From Medicago truncatula (taxonomy: Eukaryota > Streptophyta > Magnoliopsida > Fabales > Fabaceae): DNA of 64,000 nucleotides. The first letter of the stretch is position 1. Every line of letters starts with the position of its first letter. The DNA lies in NCBI RefSeq assembly GCF_003473485.1, contig NC_053047.1, positions 5,409,001-5,473,000 on the forward strand, written 5' to 3'. The notes beneath the pieces were generated by a model. The model had not been told where the DNA came from. It worked only from the letters and a program-made list of their open reading frames with translations, and ran no database searches. The translations under genes were made by a program, and so were the position numbers. Shown here piece after piece: positions 1-11,096 of the stretch.

Positions 1-11
1 AGACCTTTTTG

Positions 12-280
12 AGAATTTTTTTTGTTCCTTTTTATAAGACCCCTTTGTTATTTTCAACTACATTAATTATTTCTTTACATACATGTTTCTATTTATTATA
101 CATCTTTTTCTTCAATCAACAATAAATAACATGTTGAAAACATAAACTAACCTTCTTTCTTAAAGGATAAAATTATAAAAACAATAGTGATTACAAACAA
201 CTTTAATACAAATATCCACTATCTTAATTCTCATGATTTTGACAAAAGGGTCTTGTATGTAGGAACTGAGGGAGTATTAA
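12..280. mobile_element. Decayed mariner/Stowaway-like MITE
   Basis: The right end reads GGAACTGAGGGAGTA, the usual Stowaway-type terminus. The stretch before it (about 240-270) is an imperfect inverted copy of bases 24-55 (GTTCC, then ATAAGACCCCTTTG). The left terminus is eroded, so its exact border is uncertain. Confidence 0.35.
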
Positions 281-448
281 TTAGAGGAGATGTTACCACC
301 TCAAAAGTCAAAATCGAATTTTGGATCTCCTTACTCTTCCAACGTGTGTCATTGAATCTCCTTCTTAAACTCCTTCAACGCATCCTTTAACCACTAGAGT
401 ACACTCTTATATTACGTTCAATGATTTACGAAGTTCAACGCATTCAAC

Positions 449-510
449 CTTAATCTGCAAAAGTTTCAACGCATCCTTTAACCACTCGAAGGTCACTTTT
501 GCAGATTAAG
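449..510. repeat. Perfect 16-bp inverted repeat (hairpin)
   Basis: CTTAATCTGCAAAAGT at 449-464 is exactly inverted at 495-510, with a 30-nt loop. The loop holds the second copy of TTCAACGCATCCTTTAACCA; the first copy lies near 374. No gene is attached to it. The rest of 281-729 shows nothing I recognise. Confidence 0.6.
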
Positions 511-729
511 TCCAGATTTAAAATGAAAAACACGAGTCTTGCAAAGAAAACGTTAATAAAGTTGTGCAACTTTTCAATCATTGAACTTTAGTAGCCTTAA
601 TTTCACAGGAGCTAGCTAGCTGATGCAAACTCACGCAATCTTGTCTTAACTTTGACCAAATCTCTCAAGGTGAACTCAATGTATCCCACAAAGTTAAGTA
701 TTAAGGGCAAATTCGTAACTCCAGATGTT

Positions 730-1246
730 TGAGTTCCAATCTTATCTTAATTTGACTTTCGTGCATTTGGGTGTTATGGAAAGAACGTAACAACATGATT
801 TTTAATAATAAGACCGCTTCTATTTCTGAAATAGCGGATAAACTTAAGCTTCTTTACTTTTGGTGGCCGAAGACGAAACATCCAAATTTTGTCTATTGTT
901 ATCATTGTTGGTGGCTTAATCCTTGACCTTGTTTAGATATCGCTTGTAATTTCTGTTGTTTCAGAATTTAGCTCCTTATTTGTATTATTCTGTTCTTTGT
1001 GCTTGCATGTGTTTGCTAGGCTTGCTGCTGCAGTTGGCTCTCAGCTTTTGGTGTTCTTTTGTGTTTCTTTTGGTGCTTTTGATATTTTAGGGGTTTCCCT
1101 TCTTTGGGTGCGCCTATGGCCCGGGTCCGAGGTGTTCCTTTTGGTGGTGATTTGGTGGAGTGTCGCTTGTTGACTCTTCTTGTGTATATTGTTCTAACTT
1201 TTGTTTTTTCCTTTTATATATATATATTGCCATTAAAAAAAAAAGA
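730..1246 (+). mobile_element. 3' end of a LINE (non-LTR retrotransposon)
   Basis: From about 759 one frame reads CIWVLWKERNNMIFNN, then a W-W-P-K...F-V-Y...W-W terminus. That is typical of the C-terminal zinc-binding tail of plant LINE reverse transcriptases. A stop, a 3' UTR of about 320 bp and a ten-A tail (1236-1245) follow. The element is 5' truncated. No target-site duplication could be identified. Confidence 0.6.
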
Positions 1247-1391
1247 TAGAATAATGAATTGCTATTAAAAAAATTACCCTTCAGAATATAATTAAAAAAC
1301 TATTTAAAATAATATATTATTTTTCACTCTTTACATTGTAATGTAATAACTTTTCACCAAAAAAATGTATGTAGTAACTTTCAAACATAAT

Positions 1392-1432
1392 AAAATCTAA
1401 AATTCCTCCCCTAAAAAAAATCTAAAAGTCCT
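1392..1432. repeat. Ultra-short retroposition footprint
   Basis: A 16-bp direct repeat (AAAATCTAAAA-T/G-TCCT, one mismatch) at 1392-1407 and 1417-1432 brackets the nine bases CCCCTAAAA. CCTAAAA is also how the LINE copies at 19777 and 36130 end. Confidence 0.45.
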
Positions 1433-1557
1433 ATAGTATAATTATATTTCATGTTATCCATAGAAAGGAAAAAAAAAATCACAACCAAGTGTGAAATTCC
1501 CTCTTAAATCAAAATACTTGATGACCCAATTTTTTTGCCACAACCATGAAAATTTCT

Positions 1558-4500
1558 TCAACTTGTAATACCTTGATCTACTTTGACAAAAACATTTGCA
1601 GTCACAGCCTCACTTGTTTCAATCACAACAAAATTATGTGACACATTTCTAAGAGCATGATTAGGAAATGTATTACCACTGGCACTTAAAGAATATTGAA
1701 CATTTCTAATAAGGTTAGGAAAAATCAAAATTTTGTTAAAATCAGCAATCCATGAAGTTCCATTTCCATGCAAAGATATCATTGCTGAAGTAGCCTTTAA
1801 ATTCATACCATTCACAACATTTCTAGCAACAAAAACTTGGTCAATTTGTTTAAAAGGACTAATTGATGTGTCTAGTTTCACAATTTCATCACCATGATTT
1901 GATCCAGAGAACATGTTGTCAACAATGTTGAGACCATTAACAATGCCTTTGATTGATTTTAGAACAATTTTTGCATCACCAAGGAAGAAACTACTTGAGA
2001 TGTGAAGTTGAACTGGATCTTCAGCAACAATGTTTGTGTAATCCATGTAAGAATTTACAATCCTTGTTTGTGTTAAACCTATTGAACAAAAATTATAATA
2101 GAATAAATTTTTGTAGTAGTTTAAATGTAAATAATTAACTTTAGGTTTAAAAATGATTTTTGTTCCTGCATATATACCATGTTTTGCTTTTAGTCTCGAT
2201 AAAAATATTTTTTATTTTTAGTCATTGCATATGCCTCTTTCTTATCTTTGGTCTTTGATGTTTTGTTCTAACCTCGGTAAAATTTTATCATTTTCAATTT
2301 GGCCCTTGTAATATCAATTTTAGTCCTTACTTTGAGGATTGAAACTAAATATTGTACATATTACAAGGACTAAGTTATGAATAAATTTTGTAGTAATTAA
2401 AACAATAGGTTAATAGTGTTTTACCCTCTATAATATAGGTAATTTCCGGTTTTCCCCCCTGTAATTTTTTTTGTTTTCGTCCTTGTATATATTTTTTTGT
2501 TTTGTTTTGAACCTTCATGGAAAATTTTGCCGCCTATAATTTGAGAAAATTTCAGTTTACCCCTTGTAATTTGAGCAAATTTTGGCTTACCCCCTAGTAA
2601 TTTGAGCAAATTTCGGTTTATCCCCTACCATAACATCGATTTTGTACAGTCAGATGACCTAGGGGGAATTTTGAAACAAAAAGAAAATTACAAGGACCGA
2701 ATCCAAAAATTCTTTTTTACAGGAACAAACCCGAAAATGGCCTATATTACAGGGGAATTAAGCACTATTAACCTAAAACAAAAAAGGACCAAAAAGAACA
2801 AAAAAAAATTGCATATCTATTAAAAAAGTTGGGGAAGAAGAAATTTTTATTAATTAAACATCACTAATGATCATTTTAAGTACAACCCTCTCCGATGAAA
2901 TTCAAACATTCATTTTTGAGATTACAAGATCAAACTCTTAATGCTAAAACTCACACATCTTAGTAAAATTAAGAAGTGGTAAATTTGCAGGTAATTTTTT
3001 TTTACATGCAATAAAAGCAAAACATGTTATATTTGTAGTGGCACAAATATATGTAATCCTTAACTTTAATATATAAATAATCAAATAATTAAAAAAAATA
3101 CCTGGTAGTTTCAAATAAATTCCTGTGCCACCAAATCCACTAGCTTTATTATAACAATGTACACCAGAAATTGTGTTAGCTTGACCAGTAATCATAATTC
3201 CAATATTAGCAGAAAAAATCACAACATCAGTAATTGCATTATCATTCCCTTGAAGACTAATTCCAATGCCTGAAAATTTTCTTTCATTTTTGTCACCTCC
3301 TGCAGTTATGTGTTGACCAATGAAAGTGTTTCTAATGTATGTTTCATGACCACTTTGGACTAAAATTCCATTTGTGATGAAATGTGTGATGTAACAATTG
3401 TCTATGTTGATTCTTAGTGAATTTGTGATTGAAATTCCTCCACCTTTGAAGTTTGAGTCTAGAAAGAGATCCTTGAGTGTTATGTACTCATAATTGTAAG
3501 AGGGTGAGGTTGAACCAAAATTTGACAAATCAATTAGATTTTTGTTTGATGGAAAATTGTTTGAGGCTTTTATTGTTCCTCCATGTATCTGTTAACATCA
3601 AATTCACAAAAATTAAATCAAAGTTAGATGTCAAATTTGATGTCTTTTGCATGACTTGACTTATATTGACTCAAGAAAAAAAAGAAAAGAAAAAACAGTG
3701 TATTTTACCTTTATTTGCTGCAACTTCTTAGTCTAAGAATGCATAAAAAGTCTTTTGTCTAGAAAAGGTTTGTTTCTCTCTTTATAATACTATCCGCACG
3801 TTTCGATTGAAAGTGAGATTGACAAAATCATGATATACCATAATAGTTTTTACAAGAAGTAAATTACGAAGCTCCAACAAAATTATAGTGTCGATAATTT
3901 TGTCAAACTTACTGCGATTTCAAACATATATTTTGGATTGAAAGTAAGTTTGACAAAATCACGATGATAAAAACTACACTTTAAAATTTTAACAAAATTA
4001 CAGCGTTACCGTAAAAAAGTTATGAAGGTAGACTTGTTTTTTCATATTCGAGATCATTGACCTAATAATTTACTAAGAATGGTGTCTGCAAATATACCAT
4101 GAGATTTCCAACACCAGCCATTGGAAAATGCAAAGGTTTGCTGATCAAGTAATTTCCACCTTGAAGATTAATTTGAGCACCTCCAAGGTCAATTATGCCA
4201 TTCATCAAAAACCCTTTACTTGGACCTTTTGCAGCATCAGCTATGGCAGCAAGAAGTGCATCAGTGCTATCTGAATTTCCTGTTGGATCGGCACCATATA
4301 ATGTCACAAGGTACTCATGTGATTTCTTCAGATCCTGCATTAACATCAAAGTTCTAAAATATAAATGATTTTGAAGTCGATTGCATTTTCGACCGTACCA
4401 TCCATATTTTTTCTACAATATAAAGGTTTCTAGCATAATGGCAGCCATGGTTTTAAATCCCGGTACTCAACCACAATTGTTGCCACAATATAACAAATTT

Positions 4501-5007
4501 TGAGGTCTATGCAATATAAAGTTTCATAGCATAACTGCAACCATGGTTTTCAACTGTGGTTCGCAACCATAATTGCAGCCACAATACAATAGATTTTGAG
4601 GTCTCTTTTCAATGACATCACAACCATAAATTTGACCACAACGACCACATTTGGCCGCGATATGAAGGTTTGCAGCATAACCAAACCAGCGACCGCAATT
4701 TAATACCCTGACCGTGACCACAATTTAAAACCATGTTTAACTAATGACTTAGATGATAAGTTATTACCTGTGACGGCATAGGAGAAGGGCTAGGAGAGGG
4801 TGAGAATGAAGATGGTGGTGAAGCAATAGAATTATGTTCGGCAAAAGAGACTTTGAATGCAGTTAATTGAAGCATTGCATCATGATGAGTTCCACCAGAA
4901 ATAGTCCTTAAAGGTAATTTAACTTTATAAGCATAAGTTACAAAGAAACAAGGCATGATCAGAAGCATGAGCCACAATGGACTTATTCTTGCCATTGTGG
5001 TTTTCAT
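1558..5007 (-). CDS. QRT3: QUARTET3-type polygalacturonase, 4 exons
   Basis: Predicted divergent polygalacturonase that degrades pectin. In Arabidopsis, QRT3 frees microspores from the tetrad wall. Exons (minus strand): 5007-4768, 4334-4098, 3588-3102, 2078-1558. All introns are GT-AG and the spliced protein is 494 aa. Residues 1-26 are a hydrophobic signal peptide. A Ser/Pro stretch (SFSPSPSPSPMPS) ends exon 1. Y93-GADPTG begins the pectate-lyase-3-type beta-helix, and exon 3 carries the helix repeats (GIGISLQGNDNAITDV). The acceptor at 2078 was chosen because it keeps frame and gives LTQTRIVNSYMDYTNIVAEDP, the expected family sequence; the alternative AG at 2063 shifts frame. The third intron (1023 bp) and the first (433 bp) hold MITEs. 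Intron 2 holds an imperfect inverted repeat (about 3800-4000). The family assignment is firm; the pollen role is inferred. Confidence 0.88.
2140..2390. repeat. Fragment of a dispersed MITE-like repeat in QRT3 intron 3
   Basis: Phrases such as TTTTAGTCTCGATAAAAATA and TTTTAGTCATTGCATATG resemble the ends of the Mutator-type MITE at 52860-54085. Borders cannot be set. Confidence 0.3.
2407..2775. mobile_element. MITE with about 35-bp inverted ends in QRT3 intron 3
   Basis: The left end TAGGTTAATAGTG (from 2407) is matched inverted by CACTATTAACCTA (to 2775), and similarity continues for about 35 bp on each side. AAACAA directly flanks both ends, a candidate 6-bp target-site duplication. Inside, a phrase like TAATTTGAG(C)AAATTT is repeated three times. 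The superfamily is not assigned. Confidence 0.65.
4448..4736. mobile_element. MITE-like repeat in QRT3 intron 1
   Basis: CATGGTTTTAAAT opens the element and ATTTAAAACCATG closes it as an exact inverted end. An internal degenerate duplicate (AGCATAACTGCAACCATGG) starts near 4529. No clear target-site duplication. Confidence 0.5.
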
Positions 5008-5106
5008 TTGGTGAACCTGTTTGAGAAAATCAGGTTATAGAAGAATCAGTTTTGAAAAAGACTTTTGTTGTGAAAGCATTTAAAGGAAAGAGAAGATGGA
5101 ATGTCA

Positions 5107-5114
5107 ATATATAG
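5107..5114 (-). promoter_or_regulatory. Candidate TATA box of the QRT3-like gene
   Basis: The minus strand reads CTATATATTG about 100 bp upstream of the ATG at 5007. The position is plausible for a plant core promoter; there is no further support. Confidence 0.4.
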
Positions 5115-5149
5115 ATTGTGGAATGGTTTACTAAGATTTGATTAAATTA

Positions 5150-6008
5150 TTTATATGAAAAAGAATCTAAGATTTGATTATATATACACAAAACTAACAT
5201 CATTTGGAACAATAAGGCACGGATAAGGACATAAACATCGGACACGACACTGACACCGTTAATAATTTGAGAAAATCACATAATTCATTGTAATTATATA
5301 TGTTGATGTCATGCCGATATCAGAAACAACACATAACTGACACCAGAACATCCCTAATTCTAAAAGTGCTCATGCTTTAAATATTTTTTAAGGTTGCTCT
5401 TTAGAGTTATGTAGTAAATTTTTTGCCCCTTCACCAAACAGAAAAGTAAGCAGTGACATTTATTACAAGTTTGACATGATGGAAAATAAATTTTGGAAAT
5501 TGAAGAGAAGAGGCACTTTTGTTGAACTAAAATTCTGTCATGGAATTATTGAAATAGGGAGGGACCACCATTCATGTCATACTACTATAGGACAATTGGT
5601 TTGGTTGGTTGATTAGAGAAAAAAAGGAAATTTATTTGAGAGGTTAAATATTTAATATTTTTTAATATTCTAATACATTCATTACTTTGGTAAATAATAT
5701 GACATTCATTTCTTTGATATTCATGACAAATATTTCAACAAAATATACAGAGAAAAAAATAACAAACAATTTCATGTTTACGGAAATACATATTTCTAGA
5801 GAGAAACTAAATCTATCAAAAATTAATAGAGTAACATTTGTCATCTTATAAATTAGTTTTATAAGGATGAATTAGATCTAATATAACATATTAATACGAT
5901 ATTAAAGTGTATTCATTTATACCATCCGCACACTATACTCGATATTCTTGAGTGTAAGATATATATTGAGAAAACTCATCAGTTTACAAGGAGATATCTT
6001 AGATAATA
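5150..6008. other. Intergenic, no gene seen
   Basis: AT-rich sequence upstream of the QRT3-like gene. Only short ORFs with no recognisable similarity and no clear repeat. Confidence 0.5.
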
Positions 6009-6137
6009 TTCCCTCCGATCGTATTTAGAAGAGAAAATTTGGTTAATAAAAATTGATATATTTGATTAAAAAATGGACAAGATATATCAACTTTTGTTAA
6101 CTCAAACATCTTATAGATAGGATTGGAGGAGCAATAT
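6009..6137. mobile_element. Stowaway/mariner-like MITE, 129 bp
   Basis: The left end ATTCCCTCCGATCGTATTTA and the right end ATAGGATTGGAGGAGCAAT are imperfect inverted copies with the CTCCCTCCG-type terminus. The interior is an inverted repeat around TTGATATATTTGA / GATATATCAAC. Confidence 0.6.
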
Positions 6138-6235
6138 TAGAACATTTTTTTGGGAAATTATTATTACAACATAAACAGGTTAGAAGATGGATTATGTAAC
6201 TATATAAAGAGTCGTTAAATGTATTGCCTTTAGAT

Positions 6236-6350
6236 ACTTGTTAGCATGACTCTTTCCTTAATTTTGTTCACATAAACATCAATATAGTTACACACTTGTT
6301 AGTATGAGTCTTTCTTTAATTATGTTCACATAACATCAATAGTTGTTACG
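6236..6350. repeat. Imperfect tandem duplication, about 57-bp unit
   Basis: ACTTGTTAGCATGACTCTTT... and ACTTGTTAGTATGAGTCTTT..., each running to CATCAATA..GTTAC, lie side by side. The stretch 6351-7565 beyond shows no gene or recognisable element. Confidence 0.55.
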
Positions 6351-7565
6351 AGTATTTTATCAATTTAGCAATTTGATCATTTATTTTTACGTTGAGTTTA
6401 TACAATATTTTTAAATAGACGAAATGATAAAGTCATTAAAAACTCACACATGTAAATGGAGGAGTCAGGTGTAAATCCCGATTATGGCAAATTATTAATC
6501 ACTTATTTTACAAAAGCTTCTATTGTCATTTGTAAGGGAAATTCTAATAAGCATCATTTTGTAAGTAGTCCATTGTGGACTAGTACTTAATAATGTCTAA
6601 AACTCCAACGATGATAATGTCGTCTCTTAATAATAGATGTTAATGGTTCTTATTATTTTTCACGGTTAAAACAATGAAAACTAGTTTGATTAAAGCAACA
6701 AAAAATAAATATGCAACTCATATTAAGTCCACATCAATCAAGTCATCATCTTTACCGTAAGCAAGAAATATCAGAAGTTTTATTTTTTGAATAGCATCAT
6801 CGATTGTACTTGAAATTAATCTAATAATTTTAAATATTATTCTACGGTAATAATTTATAAAGTTGATTCACCTTAGAACTCATCCGTATATAAATATTTA
6901 AAAAAAATTACATTTTCTAAACTCTATATTTATTTATTTTATAAGAAACTCTTCAAAGGGATTTTCTTTATTTGGTGAAACTCTTCAAAGAGATGATGAA
7001 ACCTATCGTAGAAGTTTTGGTGAATGGGGTTAGTCCATAATTTACCTCGCAATTCCGCAATCTACGGAATCTTTGTCAATAGGGTGACTAGACACACACA
7101 AAAGCAAACAAAGTTATGCATGAATATGACTCATTTTTCTAAGTATGTGGATGGAAACACTAAAATCATATAGTAAAAATTCTTATTAAACCAGTAAATT
7201 CAAAAAGTTACGGCAGAAATATTCAAAACACACACTAAGGTTCACATTTCAATTTCACAAATTGACCTTTATACGTTCACTCAGAATTGTAGGTACACCA
7301 AAACTGAATATTAACCAACTACTTTTATCACATTATTTCTATTATATTTCACAATTGTAACAAAAAAAAAAATAAACTCACCCTCATAGTTATTCAAATT
7401 CCCACCAGATTCATATTTGTTTACTTTTCAATTTCAAATGAAATAAACAATATATAATAATTAAAATACACAAAACTGTTTTAGAAATTCTTTCAACGAT
7501 AAATTATTGTCATGAAATTTCCAAATTCATATGGTCAAATTACGTACAAGCACAAACCATATTTA

Positions 7566-7614
7566 GTTAAGGACCAATGATTTTTTTTTTTTTTTGACGT
7601 TAAGGACCAATGAT
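7566..7614. repeat. Ultra-short retroposition footprint (T-run + GAC)
   Basis: GTTAAGGACCAATGAT is perfectly repeated at 7566-7581 and 7599-7614. Between the copies are only a run of Ts and GAC. Read on the minus strand this is GTC followed by a poly(A) tail. Confidence 0.65.
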
Positions 7615-8036
7615 ATATGGAGTGAAATAAAGGAATCACAAACATCACGAAACATGTGTCAAAATTTAATAAAGAGGAATGCTAAATATCGCGACTAGTT
7701 TTTCCATGATGGCATCACGATTTTGCAATCAACCGATTAAAAGCATGCATCAGCCGCCAATCCCGGTGGGCAGCTGCGGGATGTTTGTTCCTATACTAGT
7801 TAGTTTTTTAGCTTCGTGATGCATTCAAGATCACATTTTCGCGATAATATCATTTCCGTTTTAAAAAAAGGGGAAAATTTGTAATCCATTATGGTCGAAA
7901 AACACTTGTCAAAGGCCAATGATATCATTTCGTGATGCATCCTAAGGGAAGCTTTCATGAGATAAGCATATCCGTTAATTAATTAAAATAAACTCCATTT
8001 TCATATTTTCAATTATTGTTTAAAACAGCAGATTAG

Positions 8037-8120
8037 TTGTCGTCGTGAGCTTAGCTTTGGTATGAACAGTGTATAATATATGCAAAGTCTTGTGATTCAA
8101 ACTCGACCAAAAAAAAACTA
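8037..8120 (+). mobile_element. Short SINE, family 1
   Basis: CGTGAGCTTAGCTTTGG looks like a polymerase III A box and GTGATTCAAACTCGACC like a B box. A nine-A tail follows. CAGATTAG flanks it on both sides (8029-8036 and 8121-8128) as a probable target-site duplication. Related copies lie at 15775 and 18346 in the opposite orientation. Confidence 0.5.
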
Positions 8121-8774
8121 CAGATTAGCTAGGTAATTGAATTGGAGGCCACTTCAACTGCCAAATTATGATGGCTAGAAGGAACAAATAATGCACTACA
8201 TGAGAAGTTAAGATATTATGATTGTGCTTAGCTTCCCTTCAATGATGCTATTGAATTTAGTACTTCATTTTGCTGCGTCATCTTGAAGGGAAAGTAAAGA
8301 CAAACCTCATTTGCTTATACTTGACTCTAACACTACATGGACATGACATGGCTTTTTGAATAAGTCCATTAAATACGGGTTAGGTTAAGCTTAGGTTGGG
8401 TGGGGTCAGTAATAATACATAAGATGAGGACTTTTATGCACTTTACCACCAAACATTGTACGTGCATTGTCCTTCTCTTTAGGGTATTAATGCTTTTTAC
8501 GCTATTCATTTTTACTAAACACTTTGTTTCAAAAATACCTCTAATATTAACAAGAATCTACCATTCATTGCATTTGAATAGTTGTTGACACTTAATTTTA
8601 ATCGGATTTTTCTAAAATAAACAAAACTAATATAATTGTCATTCATTCTAAATTTTCATCCTTATCATATAGTTGTATTATGTTGTTTTATTTTGATAAA
8701 TAAAAATCTAAAATATATTCAAATAAGTAGGGACGGATCCAGTGTTAAGCATAGTATGACATTTGCCACACCAG

Positions 8775-8776
<2 letters not shown>

Positions 8777-8826
<50 letters not shown>
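8777..8826. repeat. (AT)n microsatellite
   Basis: About 25 uninterrupted TA units. An apparent ORF with a poly-Tyr/Ile tail here is only this repeat. Confidence 0.95.
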
Positions 8827-8831
<5 letters not shown>

Positions 8832-9463
8832 CATTATATATAAAGTAATATATCATGTTTGTTCACATAGTCTAGCGGTAGATTCCCCCTTGCTGAATAG
8901 TGTGTTAGCTGTTTAACTCCCAGCTCGTGGGTTAATGAGGATCGAACCTTTAACCATTTAGAGAAAATGAACTTGCCTAATCAATTTGCCAAAGGGCTTA
9001 ACATGTCAATATTCCATCTTTCATAGTAAATATTTGTCACCCTAATATCAAATGTTTGAGCCCGCCCCTTCAAATAAGGCATGTTTATGAAGTTAGCCTA
9101 TTGTTTCCCCTTAAAAATAATGTGAAAGCAACTATTTTCACTTTCATTTTTGTTCTTCACACAAAACAAAATTACCAATATACCCCAGCACCAGTTAATT
9201 GTTGCTCGCTCCACAACATCATTTGCCAAGGAGAAAGAAACTCTTCTCATTTTTATTTTTGTTTTTTTAATAGAGATAGTCAGATATTAGTAAAAACTAA
9301 AAACAGAGATAATACGATATAGTCTATGCTTCTTACAAAAAACAGAGATATTTTTTTAATTAGACACGTTAATATTTCAAGATCACTCTATTTTAGCCAC
9401 ATTAATAGGGAACGACATTAGAGAATGACAAAAAAAATCTGCATATAGAAATATAAAAATGGT

Positions 9464-9880
9464 TGTTAGGTGTTCCACATCGACTAGATTAAAGTGATTG
9501 ATGTGGTAATTAAGTCATGAGACTCTTCCATCGAATACTGATAGGTGAATGAAGTCGCCAAAAAGGAAAGGGCTACCATCAGGTCAGTGATGATATAGCT
9601 ACCTACAGTCTTTTGAGTTGGGCTCTCCTCGTGGACTTAAATCCTAACAATTGATGTTTTTTTCATTGAGAGTTGAACCACGAACAAAGCTACCTATAGG
9701 CTAGATAAAGGTGTTCCATCGAACTGATAGGTGAATGAAGTTTCCAAAAAGGAAAGGGCTACCATCGGGTCAGTGTCGATAGAGTGAAAGTCGTTGTAGA
9801 CGTCCATTTAAAGTGATTGATGTGATGGTCTAGTATTTTGGGTTGGACTCTCCTCATGGGCTCTCCTGAGTTGGTGCTAA
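9464..9880 (+). mobile_element. Short LTR-like unit with a degraded second copy
   Basis: 9464-9649 begins TGTTAGGTGTTCCACATCG and ends CCTAACA, the usual form of a small legume LTR. A diverged copy of its middle (GATAGGTGAATGAAG...AAAAAGGAAAGGGCTACCATC) recurs at 9706-9770. A small TRIM-type element is possible. No coding region is seen between the copies. Confidence 0.45.
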
Positions 9881-9885
9881 TAAGG

Positions 9886-11000
9886 TCAAGTGGTTTTGGT
9901 GGTGGTAGCCTTCAAAGCAGGAATGGTGACGGCGTCCGATGGTCTAAGGGGTGGTGCCAACGGCTGAACTGGAACTAAGGCCAGTGGATCTGATGGATGG
10001 TTTGAAGCCTTAAAAACCCCTTGGTTGGTTACAACTGGAGAGACTTTTTGCTTTCTATCCATATTGAGTGATGTCACCTTTGTCTATAACAATCATGTTC
10101 AACAACGGAATTGACGACCAGACGCTCAAAAATTAATGAGTCTGCAAAAGTAGTTTTGACATCGGTTTTGCTACCAACACATGATTCCAACGTCTTGCTT
10201 AGCTTTTGTGTGTTTCCCCTAGTAGATCTACCATTCCCCCCATTGAAATCATTTGTCGAATTTTCCGTCGATGTTGTTAAATTAGGCTCAAGCAATGGAC
10301 TCGCCTCTTGCAACAGCTCGAGAATTCTTGCATACGACTCTCGAATTTCCACTGCATAATCAGCCGTACTAAAATTGTGTTGTCCTTTCGATTCAGCCAT
10401 GTAAGATATAAACGGAGGTGAACATGGTTGGGTTGGAGTTTTCTCGATTGAGTTCTGAACACCATGGGAAAAGCTTCCGGAGAAGTATTTGCGTCGCAGA
10501 TTCAATTTGGTCCCATGCGGTATATCCTGAACCGTCAAGATACACCAATTTCGCCCATTCAACATTATACTCGGCTTTTTTTTTTCTTTTTCCAATGAGC
10601 TCCTACGGATGTAGCCCATGACATGGTGACAATGAAAGCACCAATGTAAAGGTTGTCAATATTATTGACAATGTAATAATTGGATGATTGCAAATTGATT
10701 ATCAATTCAAAGAAAAATTGATAGATGAGAACCCAATTATAGCTGGTGTTCTTAGTACATAAAAGAAGAGAAAAGGAAAGATACAAGAAGACCGAGTCCT
10801 ATGATTAAGTCATTACTCTACTAGAGAATATCAAATGGATAGAGGAGTGACTTCATCACTATTCTTCATGTTCATTATTGATCATTTCCCTATTTATGCA
10901 CCATCAAACTTTCTTGATCTTAAGATCAGTAGTCACATTTCCATTTGTCTCAACCAATTATATTATGTCAACTGTATATGCCATTTTAAATCATAACATT
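9886..11000 (-). mobile_element. LTR-retrotransposon fragment (5' LTR plus gag-like ORF)
   Basis: On the minus strand, about 11000-10645 looks like an LTR: TGTTATG start, TGCATAAATAGGG promoter motif, TTTACA end. It is followed by TTGGTGCTTTCATTG, a leader often seen after such LTRs, and then by an ORF from 10619 of 181 aa (to 10074) continuing in another frame (10077-9886). The ORF shows no domain I recognise; its position suggests gag. No pol or 3' LTR is present. The fragment sits just downstream of the truncated receptor gene, where a kinase exon would be expected, so its arrival may have accompanied loss of the kinase (inference). Confidence 0.4.
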
Positions 11001-11096
11001 GGTCTCTGAAGGAATACCAGGTGACAAAATATTATGAATGCTTTAGTGGAGTGCCATTTGTTTTTGTTTACAAAAATTATCCAAGTAAAAGATTCC

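Noticed and set aside
2062-2064. AG at 2064-2063 as acceptor for the last QRT3-like exon
   Set aside because: It shifts the frame; the AG just upstream (exon from 2078) keeps frame and gives the expected family sequence.
8860-8950. tRNA-like stretch (TAGTCTAGCGGTAGATTC...)
   Set aside because: The A-box region resembles a tRNA, but no anticodon arm, no B box on the same strand and no acceptor pairing could be formed. At most a decayed SINE.
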